A stretch of DNA of 64,000 nucleotides from Manis javanica (taxonomy: Eukaryota > Chordata > Mammalia > Pholidota > Manidae). The DNA lies in NCBI RefSeq assembly GCF_040802235.1, contig NC_133158.1, positions 18,479,001 to 18,543,000 of the forward strand. Reading direction: 5' to 3'. Positions 12,640-23,418 of this stretch are shown here, one piece after another; position 1 is the stretch's first letter; the number at the start of each line of letters is the position of its first letter. A model generated the notes under the pieces. The model saw nothing but the letters and a program-made list of their open reading frames with translations. It was not told the DNA's origin and did not search any database. The translations under genes and the position numbers were made by a program.

Positions 12640-13795
12640 ATTCTGTATCTCCTTAGGACATTCAGAGTTATACAACTACAACCATCATCTCCCAAACAAA
12701 ACCAGTACCTGTTAGCAGTCATTCTTCAACCCCCTCTTTTCCCAGCTCCCAGCAACTACTAACCTACTTTTCTGTCTCCAGGGATTTGCCTATTCTGGGC
12801 ATTTCATATAAGTGGAATCACACCATATGGGGTCTTTTGTTTTGGGGTTATTTCACATAGCATAACATTCTCAAGGTTCATACACATTGTAGCATGGATC
12901 AGGATTTCCTTTTTATGAGTGAATAATATTCCACTGTATAACTACAGCACATTTTGTTTACCCATTCATCCTTTGATAGACACTTGGACCATTTCCTCTT
13001 TTTAGGTATTACAAGAAAGTGCTGCTATGAGCATTATGTACAAATTTTTGTGTGAACCTGTTTTCATTTTTTTGGGGTATACATTTAAGAGTGAATTTGC
13101 TGGGTCATAATGTAACTCTATGTTTACCTTTCTGAGGAACTGCCAAACTATTTTCCAAAGCAGCTGCAACATTTTACATTCCTACCAGCATTGTATGAAG
13201 GTTCCAATTTGTCCACATCATCACCAACATTTGTTATTCTCATTTTGATAATAGCCATCCTAATTGCTATGAAGTGGTATTGCACTACAGTTCTGTTTGT
13301 ATTTTACTAATGACTAATGATGTTAAGCATCTCCCTTTGAGTTTATTGGCCATTTGTGTATCTTTTTGGAGAAATGCCTATTTCTCTACCCATATTTTAA
13401 TTGGGTTGTCTTTTTCTTGTTGAGGCATAAGTTCTTTATGTATCCTGGATGCAAATTCATCAGATATATAATCTGAAAATATTTTTTCCCACTCTATAGG
13501 CTCCCTTTTTACTTCCTTGATGGTGATCTTTTAAGCACAAGCTTTTAAAATTTTAATAAAACCTGATTTACCTACTTTTCTTCTCATCACCTGTCCTTTT
13601 GGTATCATATCCAGGAAATCATTGCCTAGTCTAAAGTCATGAAGATTTACCCCTATGCTTTTTTCTAAGAGTTTTATAGTTTCAGCTCTGTGTTTAGGCC
13701 TATGATCCATTTTGAGGTGATTTTTGTAGATGATATGAGGTAGGCGTCCAACCTCGGGGTTAATTATTTTGCATGTGGAGAAAACCAACTATTAA
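12640..13795 (-). mobile_element. Ancient L1M 3' half, minus orientation
   Basis: The plus strand reads as the reverse complement of an L1 3' region and ORF2 C-terminus. Landmarks are 'gcattaggacattcagagtt'-like text at 12650, 'ataagtggaatcacaccata' (12809), 'gagtgaataatattccactg' (12917), 'tttgctgggtcataatgt' (13097) and 'tgtttaggcctatgatccat' (13691). It ends near 'gagaaaaccaactat'. Frames are disrupted and the copy is inactive. Confidence 0.8.
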
Positions 13796-16050
13796 AAGAG
13801 TTTTCACGGAAGTGTGATGATATGCCATGCATATACAAAAAAGATATTTAGTCATTCATTCAACAGTATCTGTAGCAAGAATAATATTTTGAGGTTTCTG
13901 ATCATTTTTCTTCCTCTATGTTTCTCTTTCCTTCTCAACATTAAAGCAGGTGGCAGGCTCTCAGCTTCTGAGTCTAGGAGAGCTTTTGTTTATAGCTTTT
14001 GTTTTCCTAAACACCTAAATTCTGGGATCACAGATTCCTACGGGAATTGACCAATTACATCGTCTAGAAAAACAAGAAGGAACTGTTTTTTCCCTCCTCT
14101 AGAGAAGATAGGGAGACAAAGAGGAGGAGGATATGGAGAAAGGGGATCCACTCCTATTTTCCCAGACATACTCTGAAAAGCATGGCTTTAGATACATCTG
14201 TATCATTATGCATCCTCAGCCCACATTCTCAAGCCAACTATGACTTGAGGCAGCTAAGAATCACTAAACCATAATGGCTTATAAGGACAGGAACAATATG
14301 GCAACAACTGGCCAAATGACAGATGGGATCACCCCATATGCACACACTGTCCTGAATGACCATGTCCTGCACGATCTCGACACACTCTGGAACTGTGTCA
14401 CATCTGAAGAATAAAGGGGCCGCGATGAAATCCAGGAAGCACTGAGGGTACATTTTTTTCCCCCAACAGCAAGACAAACAGGCAACTCAGCATCAGAAAT
14501 GAAGCTTTTAGGGAGCTATACTTCCTGTACCCTTGATTCAGTGGAGTAACATTCAGACCCACCCCACAAATATTGAGAACCCAATAGGTAGTGGGTGTTC
14601 TGCTAGTCTAAGCTGGGGGAATATAAAAGTCAATCAAGACATGGTTAGCTGAGGTAGTTACAGTCTGGTAAGAGCAAACATGAATAACTGTAGTTACCAG
14701 TTATTATACCACCTATGGGCACCCATTGTGCAACACTGTGTAAATGGACTGCATTCAGTGGAATCTTACTCATAAGAGGTCTTTGGGTTCAGAAGAAACA
14801 AAGGACTTGGCTAAGGATGCATGGTAGTAATTGGTGTGACTTGGATATGGAGAGAGGTACACTTAACTCCAAGCTCCTATCCCTAATAAAGTTATCCCAC
14901 AGAGAGGCCAATCTGAGTGCTTTCCTTTAGGAGTGCTGTCCTTTGATAACCCATCACCTACTGCATGTATACTCCAACTCATGTTTTCTTAGAGTTGGGA
15001 TGGTATTAAGTCAAACCAACCTTCTCTAACTTAATGTTTATTGTACCCATTGAAAGATGACCTACCAAGGCCTGAGTGCAGACAGAAGATATCGGCCAAA
15101 CTGGATCCCATGATCATAGGACCCGTACTTGTCAAAGTATGTCAATTAGCTCCTCTGAACAATCTGAATTTCCCTTACCATTCACACCATCTATATGTGC
15201 AGCAAAGAAATGATATAACTGGTCTTAGGGGGGAAATCCCAACTTTTCTATCTATGTACAAAAGGACAAATTTAGGTGTAAGCAAAATGGAAATTTTCCT
15301 TACCAGGAAAGATCTTATAGGGCTGTTCTGATTTGAGATGCAGGCACTTAACACGATGTCTAAGCAACGATTTTAAATTCTTGTCTGAAGCTTCCTAGAA
15401 ACAATAAAAGGAAAACAAGATGATTCTGGCAATGCAATGTTAATAGATTTTCCTTAAGTATTAATCTACCGAACAAATGTTGAGAATGAAAGAAGCAGGC
15501 ATATAAATACTGGGAGAGCCATGATTGATACATTTTCTGTTGCTGCCCCTGCTATCTGACCCTGGGCAAACAACTAAACCGAATCTCCAATCTCAAAGAG
15601 AAGCACACTGTGCCAGAGAGAAGCAGAAAACATAGAGGAATCTAAATTATAAGGGACTAAGGTCTCTTCACTTACGTCCTTCACTGAAGAATAAGTCTCT
15701 CCCCATTTAGGATTATAAAAACTTTCATTTTTCAAATATAGGATTATATTTAACTTTCATTTTCTCATTTACAAATAGAACTTCAGAACTGAAAGACCCT
15801 TAGAAGACATTTGATCCAATGTCCCATTTTATACATGGGAACACCTGAGATTCCAAGAGTTCAAGTCACTTGTCCAATGTCACATGCTCATTAGAACAAA
15901 TAAAAGTATTTCAACTATATGGGAAGTCTGTTTGTAAAATCAAAGTATTAGATTAGATAGTTTAGAAAAATCCTTCCCTCTCTGAAGGGGCTATCATTCT
16001 GTGAATACGAACATCGGTACTTTTGTTCATTTTTAGGAACCCACTTTCTT
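13796..16050. other. Non-coding DNA with minor repeat fragments
   Basis: No gene is supported. 14545-14700 resembles the widespread ancient 'tattgagaac... gtcaatcaagacatggtt' type of repeat. 15780-15905 ('actgaaagacccttagaaga', 'cacttgtccaatgtcacatg') looks MIR-like. The 78-96 residue open frames (13814, 14238, 15041) have no protein family resemblance. Confidence 0.5.
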
Positions 16051-16054
16051 TGCA

Positions 16055-16310
16055 GTATGATAAAGAGGCATGTATGGTAGTTACAAGGATGGGCTCTCAA
16101 GGCAGACTTTCTGCCTTTCAATTCCACCCCTCACATTTACTTGTGGTGAAAGCCTGCATGAATTAACCTCTCTGTCTCTTCTGCAAAATGGACATTGTAC
16201 AGCACCTACTGCATATGGACCTTACCATGATTAAATGAAATAACACATGTCAAGTATTCATGGCACAGAGCAAGTGCTCAGTAAACACAGGAGGCTGTTA
16301 ACATCACCAT
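16055..16310 (+). repeat. MIR SINE
   Basis: Clear MIR order: 'gactttctgcctttcaattc', 'attaacctctctgtctcttc', 'tgcaaaatggacattgtac', 'gattaaatgaaataacacat' and 'gcacagagcaagtgctcagt'. Confidence 0.75.
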
Positions 16311-16565
16311 ACAGGACTTGGTGTCTTGGTGTGGGCTCTAAGAAGGCAACCCTTGCTTTGGACGGAAAATGCTAAGATCCACATCAAGTGAGGATCTCAT
16401 TCTCTACGGCCACGTGTCTGGCTTTAACAAGATAAAGAAAAAAGCTGCTTCCCATCCTCCCTTCCTGAGAATGCAGTCAATGACGTGTGTTTCCTATAAG
16501 GTAGGACTTTCAGGAAGTTCTTCAGAGAGGGTCTACTTGGACAACAGGAACACCTTTGCTCTTCC

Positions 16566-16640
16566 CTGAACATATTCCTTAATTCTGGCTTTAGGACGCT
16601 AGGCATTTGGGATACAGTAGTACAAAAACCCAAACACGGT
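16566..16640 (+). repeat. Local repeat unit A (pair of 17385-17447)
   Basis: 'gaacatattccttaattctggcttta' and the following 'gctaggcatttgggatacag' recur at 17385-17447 with few changes. The 3' half resembles a common ancient mammalian repeat, but the 5' 25 bases match at 24 of 25 positions, closer than expected for two independently aged copies. Confidence 0.55.
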
Positions 16641-17014
16641 CCCTTTCCTTTTCTTTCGACAGAAGCAATCTCTGGGGGAGGATCAGCAGCCTATATCGTG
16701 AGGGAAGGGCTAAAGACTTTCAGAGGTTCAGTCCTTGAGCCAATTATTCAATGCCAGCAGACGCTGACCTCCAGACTTCTCATTTCATGAGGAAAATAAA
16801 CTCACACATTTTTAAGCTACGACTACCAAAATGCAATTCCTAACCAAAATACCCTTCAAAATCTACTTCTCTTCTCTGTCAACAATTACTTTCAGACATG
16901 CCTGGTCAGCTATTTGCCTTGGCCACTTAAGGGTCCCCTAGGCCAGGTTGTCATTAGAGGTCACTGAAGTTTTTGCAAAATGTTCAAACTGCCTTCAAGG
17001 TCCTTGCTACAAGT

Positions 17015-17165
17015 GCAGTCTCTGGACCAGCAACCTTACTGTCACCTAGAAACTTGTTAGAAATACAGGATCCTCTGCTCCATCCCAGACCTACTGAATC
17101 AGAATCTGCATTTCTAACAGGATCTCCCCTTATTTCTGGGCACATTAAACGGAGGCTCTGGGCTA
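17015..17165. repeat. MER5A-type hAT-Charlie MITE
   Basis: The stretch 'tctctggaccagcaacctta', 'cctagaaacttgttagaaat', 'cccagacctactgaatcaga' and 'tgcatttctaacaggatctc' follows MER5A nearly end to end. Confidence 0.8.
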
Positions 17166-17384
17166 GACTTCCAGGCTCTGCCCTGCCACTCCTATTAACA
17201 CTACTGCCAGAATAATCTTCCTGAAGCATAGTTCTTAGTATGTCACTCTTCTCAAACACCTTCAGGGGTACTTCACTGCCTACAGACTACATGCTTAGCC
17301 TGATGATTAAGGCCTTCCATTATCCTGTTGTCCTGGAAATGCCCATCATAGTGCCTGCTGTGCAAAATGAGTGTACCTGAGAAA

Positions 17385-17450
17385 CAACATATTCCTTAAC
17401 TCTGGCTTTACTGTGCTAGGCATTAGGATACAGTGGTACAAAACCCTTGC
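17385..17450 (+). repeat. Local repeat unit B (pair of 16566-16640)
   Basis: 'caacatattccttaactctg' followed by 'gctaggcattaggatacagt' and 'ggtacaaaaccc' is the second copy of the unit at 16566. It continues into 'aaagtataagtgctctgaag' (about 17517), typical of the same ancient repeat class. Confidence 0.55.
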
Positions 17451-17459
17451 CTTTATAGT

Positions 17460-18149
17460 GCTTAAGGACTACTTGAAAGGACAGGATTTTGCAAAGAAAT
17501 AAAAATACATAATGATAAAGTATAAGTGCTCTGAAGGAAACGAATGGGCAACAACACAGGGTAAGAAAGACTGGTCAGAAGGATTGCTCTAAAGTTGGGG
17601 AGCATGCTGCAGTGTGGGACCGGGCAGAGAGAATTTGGTGTGTTAGGATCAGAAAAGGGCTGCCTTTCCAGGCTTCCCCAGGAAACAGATACCCTGGGAA
17701 GCAGGCGTCATGGGGTCCACCTTCCAAGTTACCCAAGAGGAAGTGTTCAATTTATTTTCCCTGACATTTGCCCACCGGGACCACGGGTGAGGCTGAGTGC
17801 AGCACATGCTGCACAGTCGCTGTTGAGTCCAGCCCTGGAAATCAGACCTGGGGAAATTCGAATCCCAGCTCCCCCACTGACCGGCTCTCAACTCCCTTGA
17901 CCTCCATCGAAGCCTCTGCTTCCTCTGGTACAAAGTGGGGCTCGGAGCAGAACCAACTTTGTGGTTACTGTGAACGTTGAGGGGTGTTTGCACAGCTCCC
18001 CGGAACGCTGCCCCCTCCCACCAGCGCTCACTTGAACATCAGCGGTCACAGGACCACAATGATGATGATGACTCCTGTAAACTCCTATTAGCTGGCGGGC
18101 AGAAGCCTCATCCCGGATAGTCCTGTCCCCCCGAGGCCTCACGACCCGC
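17460..18149. other. GPR27 upstream flank, no gene seen
   Basis: GC content rises from the repeat-rich region towards the CpG island. The open frames at 17595-17993 on both strands overlap one another and have no recognisable product. This flank may include distal promoter sequence of GPR27 or intron 1 of a minus-strand EIF4E3 transcript. Confidence 0.45.
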
Positions 18150-18221
18150 CAGCCCCAGCAACGCCCCCCCCCCCCCCGCGCACGGCCACCGGGACCCCAG
18201 CGCGGGCGCCGCCGCCGGACC

Positions 18222-18235
18222 CCCGTTACCTGGGG
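18222..18235 (-). other. EIF4E3: Candidate splice donor of an antisense (EIF4E3) non-coding first exon
   Basis: On the minus strand the sequence reads CCCCAG|GTAACG, a good 5' splice-site match, with the exon ending at 18230 and the intron starting at 18229. In human, EIF4E3 (class III eIF4E cap-binding protein) runs antisense and begins at the GPR27 locus, which fits a donor here. I searched the window to 1 for the EIF4E3 coding exons and did not recognise any, so they would lie beyond the left edge. The exon start is not visible. Confidence 0.3.
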
Positions 18236-18415
18236 CCGAACGCGACTTGCCGCCACCTTGCGTGCTGGGCCCTGCCTCCCTCCCGGCCGCCTCCCGGCCC
18301 CGCAGCTGCCGCGGCGGCGCCCAGCCCAGCCCGGCCCCGGCGGCGCGGGAAGCCTCGGCGGGGCTGGCGGCGGCGGCGGCCGCGCTGCGCGCTCCGGCGG
18401 AGGGGAGGGGGCTCC

Positions 18416-18452
<37 letters not shown>
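18416..18452 (+). repeat. Uninterrupted GGC trinucleotide run upstream of GPR27
   Basis: Eleven perfect GGC units (18418-18450) lie about 320 bp upstream of the GPR27 start. Further imperfect GGC/GCG clusters lie at 18367-18382 and 18480-18500. The run would sit in the 5' leader if transcription starts upstream of it. Confidence 0.85.
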
Positions 18453-18519
18453 GCCCGGCGGGGGGCAGAGCCAAGAGGCGCGGCGGCGGCAGCGGAGGCG
18501 GAGGAGGAGAAGGCGGAGG

Positions 18520-18621
18520 ATGCGGGCGGCTGCGGGCGGCGGCGCGGCCCTGTCCGCAGTGAAGCCCGCGGCGCCCAAGGTGCAGGGAGTGGCCGCCGCC
18601 TCCCGCGCGCATCATTCCTGA
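18520..18621 (+). CDS. Upstream ORF 1 of GPR27 leader (33 codons)
   Basis: The ATG at 18520 opens a 33-codon frame (start [10 protein letters not shown]) ending in TGA at 18619-18621. It lies about 150 bp before the GPR27 start in another frame. It has no family resemblance; its significance is as a possible translational brake, if the mRNA starts upstream. Confidence 0.3.
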   Translation: MRAAAGGGAALSAVKPAAPKVQGVAAASRAHHS

Positions 18622-18622
18622 G

Positions 18623-18682
18623 ATGGCGGCGGCGGCGCGGCGGCGCGCGGCCCCGGGGAGGGGCCGGCAGGGCGCGGGCTGA
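18623..18682 (+). CDS. Upstream ORF 2 of GPR27 leader (19 codons)
   Basis: The ATG begins one base after the stop of uORF 1 (TGAGATGG). It has G at +4 and an A at -1, codes an Ala/Arg/Gly-rich 19-mer and stops at 18680-18682, 88 bases before the GPR27 ATG. The close spacing would favour reinitiation at the main start. Conservation is untested. Confidence 0.35.
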   Translation: MAAAARRRAAPGRGRQGAG

Positions 18683-18770
18683 GCGCCGCCGGCGGGAGCT
18701 CGCCCGGGGCCCGCGGAGCGGCGAGGCCGGGAGCGGCCCGGGGCGCAGCGCTCGGCCAGGGGAGGCCGCG

Positions 18771-19898
18771 ATGGCGAACGCCAGCGAGCCGGGCGGCGGC
18801 GGCGGCGAGGCGGCCGCGCTGGGCCTCAAGCTGGCCACGCTCAGCCTGCTGCTGTGCGTGAGCCTGGCGGGCAACGTGCTGTTCGCGCTGCTCATCGTGC
18901 GGGAGCGCAGCCTGCACCGCGCCCCGTACTACCTGCTGCTCGACCTGTGCCTGGCCGACGGGCTGCGCGCGCTCGCCTGCCTCCCGGCCGTCATGCTGGC
19001 GGCGCGGCGGGCGGCGGCCGCGGCGGGGGCGCCGCCGGGCGCGCTGGGCTGCAAGCTGCTCGCCTTCCTGGCCGCGCTCTTCTGCTTCCACGCCGCCTTC
19101 CTGCTGCTCGGCGTGGGCGTCACCCGCTACCTGGCCATCGCGCACCACCGCTTCTACGCCGAGCGCCTGGCCGGCTGGCCGTGCGCCGCCATGCTGGTGT
19201 GCGCCGCCTGGGCGCTGGCGCTGGCCGCGGCCTTCCCGCCCGTGCTGGACGGCGGCGGCGGCGACGACGAGGACGCGCCGTGCGCCCTGGAGCAGAGGCC
19301 CGACGGCGCCCCCGGCGCGCTCGGCTTCCTGCTGCTGCTGGCCGTGGTGGTGGGCGCCACGCACCTCGTCTACCTCCGCCTGCTCTTCTTCATCCACGAC
19401 CGCCGCAAGATGCGGCCCGCGCGCCTCGTGCCCGCCGTCAGCCACGACTGGACCTTCCACGGCCCCGGCGCCACCGGCCAGGCGGCCGCCAACTGGACCG
19501 CGGGCTTCGGCCGCGGGCCCACGCCGCCCGCGCTCGTGGGCATCCGGCCGGCGGGGCCGGGCCGCGGCGCGCGCCGCCTCCTCGTGCTCGAGGAGTTCAA
19601 GACGGAGAAGAGGCTGTGCAAGATGTTCTACGCCGTCACGCTGCTCTTCCTGCTCCTCTGGGGGCCCTACGTCGTGGCCAGTTACCTGCGGGTCTTGGTG
19701 CGGCCCGGCGCCGTCCCCCAGGCCTACCTGACGGCCTCCGTGTGGCTCACCTTCGCGCAGGCCGGCATCAACCCCGTCGTGTGCTTCCTCTTCAACAGGG
19801 AGCTGCGGGACTGCTTCCGGGCCCAGTTCCCCTGCTGCCAGAGCCCCCAGAGCACCCCGGCCACCCTCCCCTGCGACTTGAAAGGCATTGGTCTCTGA
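18771..19898 (+). CDS. GPR27: GPR27 (SREB1), intronless orphan class A GPCR
   Basis: A single 375-residue frame, the length of human GPR27, is near-identical to that protein as I remember it. SREB-family receptors (GPR27, GPR85, GPR173) are orphan rhodopsin-class receptors of the plasma membrane, strongest in brain; GPR27 is linked in the literature to insulin secretion. Seven hydrophobic segments lie near residues 17-43, 53-78, 94-117, 135-157, 180-205, 287-310 and 318-342. N3 is in an N-glycosylation sequon (NAS). C94 and C171 are placed for the TM3-ECL2 disulfide. The DRY position is TRY (118-120) and the NPxxY motif is NPVVC (334-338), both SREB traits. The third intracellular loop is long and Gly/Pro/Arg-rich. 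The C-terminus has a CC pair (354-355) suited to palmitoylation. The ATG has G at -3 and +4. The frame is open further upstream but lacks an in-frame ATG, so 18771 is the start. Confidence 0.97.
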   Translation: MANASEPGGGGGEAAALGLKLATLSLLLCVSLAGNVLFALLIVRERSLHRAPYYLLLDLCLADGLRALACLPAVMLAARRAAAAAGAPPGALGCKLLAFLAALFCFHAAFLLLGVGVTRYLAIAHHRFYAERLAGWPCAAMLVCAAWALALAAAFPPVLDGGGGDDEDAPCALEQRPDGAPGALGFLLLLAVVVGATHLVYLRLLFFIHDRRKMRPARLVPAVSHDWTFHGPGATGQAAANWTAGFGRGPTPPALVGIRPAGPGRGARRLLVLEEFKTEKRLCKMFYAVTLLFLLLWGPYVVASYLRVLVRPGAVPQAYLTASVWLTFAQAGINPVVCFLFNRELRDCFRAQFPCCQSPQSTPATLPCDLKGIGL

Positions 19899-21385
19899 GG
19901 GCCTCTCCCGCCACCTGCACCCCAACCCGGCCTTTCCCGTTGGCTTGGACTGTGACGTCGTTTCTCCCTCTTCTGCCCCCCTTTTTAATTTTTAAGCTGC
20001 CTTCAAAATGACTCTGAGAGTGGATGAGCACCTGGATTGTACAGGCTCCCTTTCCCGGGCCAGGGTGGGTTTCGATATTCCAGCCCCACCCCAGCTCCGC
20101 GCCTTCATCCTGAATCTATTTCCATCCTGACAGTAGGCCCTGGCGTCTCTGTACTGGTACTGACGTCTTTTACTCCATGTGTTACTACTTTTTCTTTTTT
20201 TAAAAAAAAAGGCTAAACTAATTTTCTTCACACGACGTTTCCTAAATACCATGGCCAATTTTCTACAGAAGCTATTTTTGACAACCTCAAGTGGCATTAC
20301 CTTTTGCAGTGACGTAGAGGAACGGAGGGGACTTCACAAGTCGGATTTCTTGAGGGTCTTCTGTCGGAAGCAGGAGAAGAGGGGACATCAAGTTCCCTCT
20401 GAATTGCCAGCCGTGGGGTCAGCTGTGCTGCTCTGGTTCTTTGACCGTGTTGAGAACTTTGGTCAGTATTAATATTGAATTTCATGAGCAGAAATGGGAG
20501 CGAGTAGCAAGGCAGCGGTTTTTTCAAGCAGTAACAAGGAATAAGTAAGATTTGTTTCCTACCATTACACTACTAGAAAATACACTGACAGCAACAGCTG
20601 TTCTCTGTGTTATACCGAGATCTTGAGTGGAAACATTTCTGTAAAATTGTAACTTTTAAGAGTAAAAAGTGTTTTGGTTAGTGATGGTGTGGACAAAATA
20701 CAGTATTGCATGTTTTTAAATGTATACTGATTGTGGTTCTTGGACTGGGAGGGCTCTGAAAAGCAGAGTAGTAAAGAAAAAAATTGTTTAGGTATTTTTT
20801 TTTTGCCAAAAAAATTAAAATAATTTTATGGAAACAGCTTGTGTTTTGAGAAGCCCAGTTTTACTCTGTCTTAGGAAACTAATTTCTACTTTGAAAATTG
20901 TCCTTTTTTTCATGGTGTAAATGAATGGAATATAATGATACTCTACTTGGAAGCATTTCCTTAAAATGTTCATTAGGTTAAGCTGTGCCATTCTACTGAT
21001 GGTTACTTTAAACTGATATGAGAACGATAATTTTAAATAATATTTCTTCATTAGACACATTGTATTCTCACATGGAAAGACTAAATTCTGCAAGTACTGT
21101 ACAATATTTTTTGCTTATAATGCTACGTTTCTATTAAGGTACCTTCTGTTTTGAGGATTTATATCTGTATTTCTCTTTGCATTATACAAATATACCAGTA
21201 TTTTCATTCTGGAGTGATTTTTTTTGTTGCTGTTGTTTGCGGCTGAGATGGGTGAATGTCTAAATATGGTATCATGTTCTATTACCTTTTTAGTTCATGT
21301 TGTTTAGTTGACCATCAGGATATTTAAGACATTTGGAGTCTTATTAACTTAAAATGCATAATAAAAATCTCCACATTTTCTCTTT
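19899..21385 (+). other. GPR27: GPR27 3' untranslated region
   Basis: GC content falls sharply after the stop codon into an AT-rich stretch of about 1.5 kb with no repeats that I recognise. It ends at a canonical AATAAA. The length agrees with a GPR27 transcript of roughly 2.5 kb. The end is inferred from the signal, not seen directly. Confidence 0.6.
21360..21365 (+). terminator. Candidate GPR27 poly(A) signal AATAAA
   Basis: AATAAA spans 21360-21365, followed by 'aatctccacattttctcttt'. Another AATAAA lies near 21560 ('cataataaaag') as an alternative downstream site. Confidence 0.5.
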
Positions 21386-22619
21386 AAAGTGAAGAAACCG
21401 TAGACATATATACTACTTTAAAACTGTTTATGAACATACAAAACATGAGGGTGAGCAAAATAATTTTGTTAAAAATATTAAAAATGGGTACAGTAAAATA
21501 TATTTGCTTTAGTTGAGCTTAATATAAACTATTAAACATTCACTCCAAGAGGGATGTCATAATAAAAGGGTTTGGCCAATTTACTGTAAGTCAGGTAAAT
21601 GGTCAACATTATTTTGTTTCGTCTGTAACAGTCCATCAGTCTGTGCAGACAATCTTGTATTTGGAAAACATGAGGAACTATCATTCTATTTCTACCCAGG
21701 TCATAAGACCAGGTAGACATTATCCTTGGGCCAGCCACTCATCAGAAATTTCTGCAAACCTGAAGACAGAGAGGCCCAGGAAATAAATCCTCACCTAACC
21801 CGCCACCCACACAAATGATGCAAGTTTAAGGAATAGAGGCCTGTATGATACTTGGAACATTTAGCATTTCTGGCATGGCACAGGAATGAAGCCAACGGGG
21901 CCGATTCCTGAACGTGCCAGCCTTAGGCAGCTCAACTGCACAGAGAACCTGGTGGATTTCTATGGCCTTGAGCTCATGGATGTTGATAACCCATAAGCCA
22001 GGTATTCTCACATTTTAACATTTGTGAGAACTTCTTCAAGGATTGGCAGGGCCCAGAGGTTCTCATTAGGAGAAGCTGGAGTGGGACCCAGGAAAGAGCA
22101 TTCTTAACCAGTTCCCCAGATGGTTGGAGGCACCCCTCCAGGCCTTGGCCCATACGTTTACTTCAGATCCCATGTGTACAAACTAGGTTATCTGGTTCAG
22201 TTTGGTTTTGTTCTATTCTGATGACATGGGTGGTCTCTAATGAGAGTTTAGGCAAAGAGTAATGAGAAATGACAGCCAATTCTAAGGGCCAAAGAAGAAC
22301 CAGGAGAGGTGAAAAAACAAAGCTGCCTTACATGGGGCGAGAAGCCCATCCCATCTCAACAGCTTTTTGGATCAGTGAATCTATTAACATGTACTTTGTT
22401 AATTATATTAATGAAAAATCATCAAGGAGAGTTTGGTTGCATTTCAGAATACTCTACTCATTGTATCAGGACAGGTACAATGTATTTGAGGAAGACTTCC
22501 GTTAAAATAGCTCATTAATTTTGTTTAGGAAGTGAATTTAGCACATCTACCCCTTACCCCCTCAGAGCTAGGTAAACAAGTTGTCACTGTACTGGAAGCA
22601 ATAGAAAACAGATTTCTCA
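21386..22619. other. Intergenic DNA with one MER5A-type remnant
   Basis: No gene is visible. 22000-22145 ('gggcccagaggttctcatta', 'tcttaaccagttccccagat') is a MER5A-like hAT remnant, opposite in orientation to the copy at 17015. Small open frames here have no recognisable product. Confidence 0.5.
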
Positions 22620-23410
22620 GTGTAGGGAGCCCTCCTACACTGCTGGAGGGAATGTAAGCTAGTTCAACTAGTGTGGGAAGCAGTATGGAGGTTCCTCAAA
22701 AAGCTAAAAATAGAAATACCATTTGACCCGGGAATCCCACTCCTTGAAATTTACCCAAATAATACAACTTCTCAGATTCAAAAAGACATATGCACCCCTA
22801 TGTTTATCACAGCACTATTTATAATAGCCAAGATACGGGAGCAACCTAAGTGTCCATCATGGTTAAAGAAGATGTGGTACATATACATAACGGAATATTA
22901 TTCAGCCACAGAAGAAAACAAATCCTACCACTTGTAACAACATGGATGGAGCTAGAGGATATTACACTAAGTGAAATAAGCCAGGTGGAGAAAGACAAGT
23001 ACCAAATGATTTCCCTCATTTGTGGAGTACAACAACAAAGCAAAACTGAAGGAGCAAAACAGCAGCAGACTCACAGACTCCAAGAAGGGACTAGTGGTTA
23101 CCAAAGGGAAGGGGTTAGGGAGGGTAGATGGGGAGCGAGAGAGGCATTAGGAGGCACTATAATCCGCAATCACATATAGGTGGGTCAAAGGGAAGGCAGT
23201 ACAGCACAGAGAAGACAAGTAGTGACTACAGCATTACTACGCTGATGGACAGTGACTGCAATGGCCAGGGGTAGGGCTGGTGGAGGGACGGGTAGAGAGG
23301 GGAGGAGTAAGGACTTGATAATACGGTTGAATGTTGAAACCACAATGTTGTTCATGTGAAACCTTCATAAGATTGTATATCAATGATACTATAATTTTTA
23401 AAAAAAGAAA
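22620..23410 (+). mobile_element. 5'-truncated lineage-specific L1 with target-site duplication
   Basis: The insertion starts within ORF2 ('ccctcctacactgctggag', 'aatagaaataccatttgacc', 'aatattattcagccacagaa', 'catggatggagctagaggat'). It runs through the ORF2 end and 3'UTR to 'ttcataagattgtatatcaa' and an A-rich tail. ATTTCTCA flanks it at 22612-22619 and 23411-23418, a short target-site duplication. It is less decayed than the L1M copies, so younger. An 88-residue ORF2 C-terminal piece is still open (22671-22937). Confidence 0.85.
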
Positions 23411-23418
23411 ATTTCTCA

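Larger units (their letters stand above)
18150..19890. promoter_or_regulatory. CpG island spanning GPR27 promoter and coding region
   Basis: Dense CpG dinucleotides and very high GC begin at a C-run (18166-18178) and continue through the whole GPR27 coding sequence. No TATA box is evident before the start codon, consistent with a dispersed CpG-island promoter. In human, as I remember it, this island also serves the divergent or overlapping EIF4E3 transcript. Confidence 0.85.

Noticed and set aside
1-18229. Coding exons of EIF4E3
   Set aside because: I looked on the minus strand for the conserved eIF4E-family segments and the alanine/proline-rich N-terminus and recognised none, so only a possible non-coding first exon is reported.
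18258-18770. N-terminal extension of the GPR27 frame to 546 residues
   Set aside because: The frame is open but begins with TTG and has no in-frame ATG before 18771. The extension is low-complexity Gly/Arg/Ala, and the 375-residue form matches the known protein length.
18612-19925. 437-codon minus-strand open frame antisense to GPR27
   Set aside because: It is a shadow of the very GC-rich GPR27 coding frame: codon bias suppresses stops on the other strand. The product is Ala/Gly/Arg/Glu-rich with no domain.
18854-20011. 385-codon plus-strand frame overlapping GPR27
   Set aside because: An alternate frame of the GC-rich receptor gene, Arg/Pro/Ala-rich with no recognisable feature.
22671-22937. 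88-codon frame as a small gene
   Set aside because: It is the C-terminal end of L1 ORF2 in a 5'-truncated insertion.
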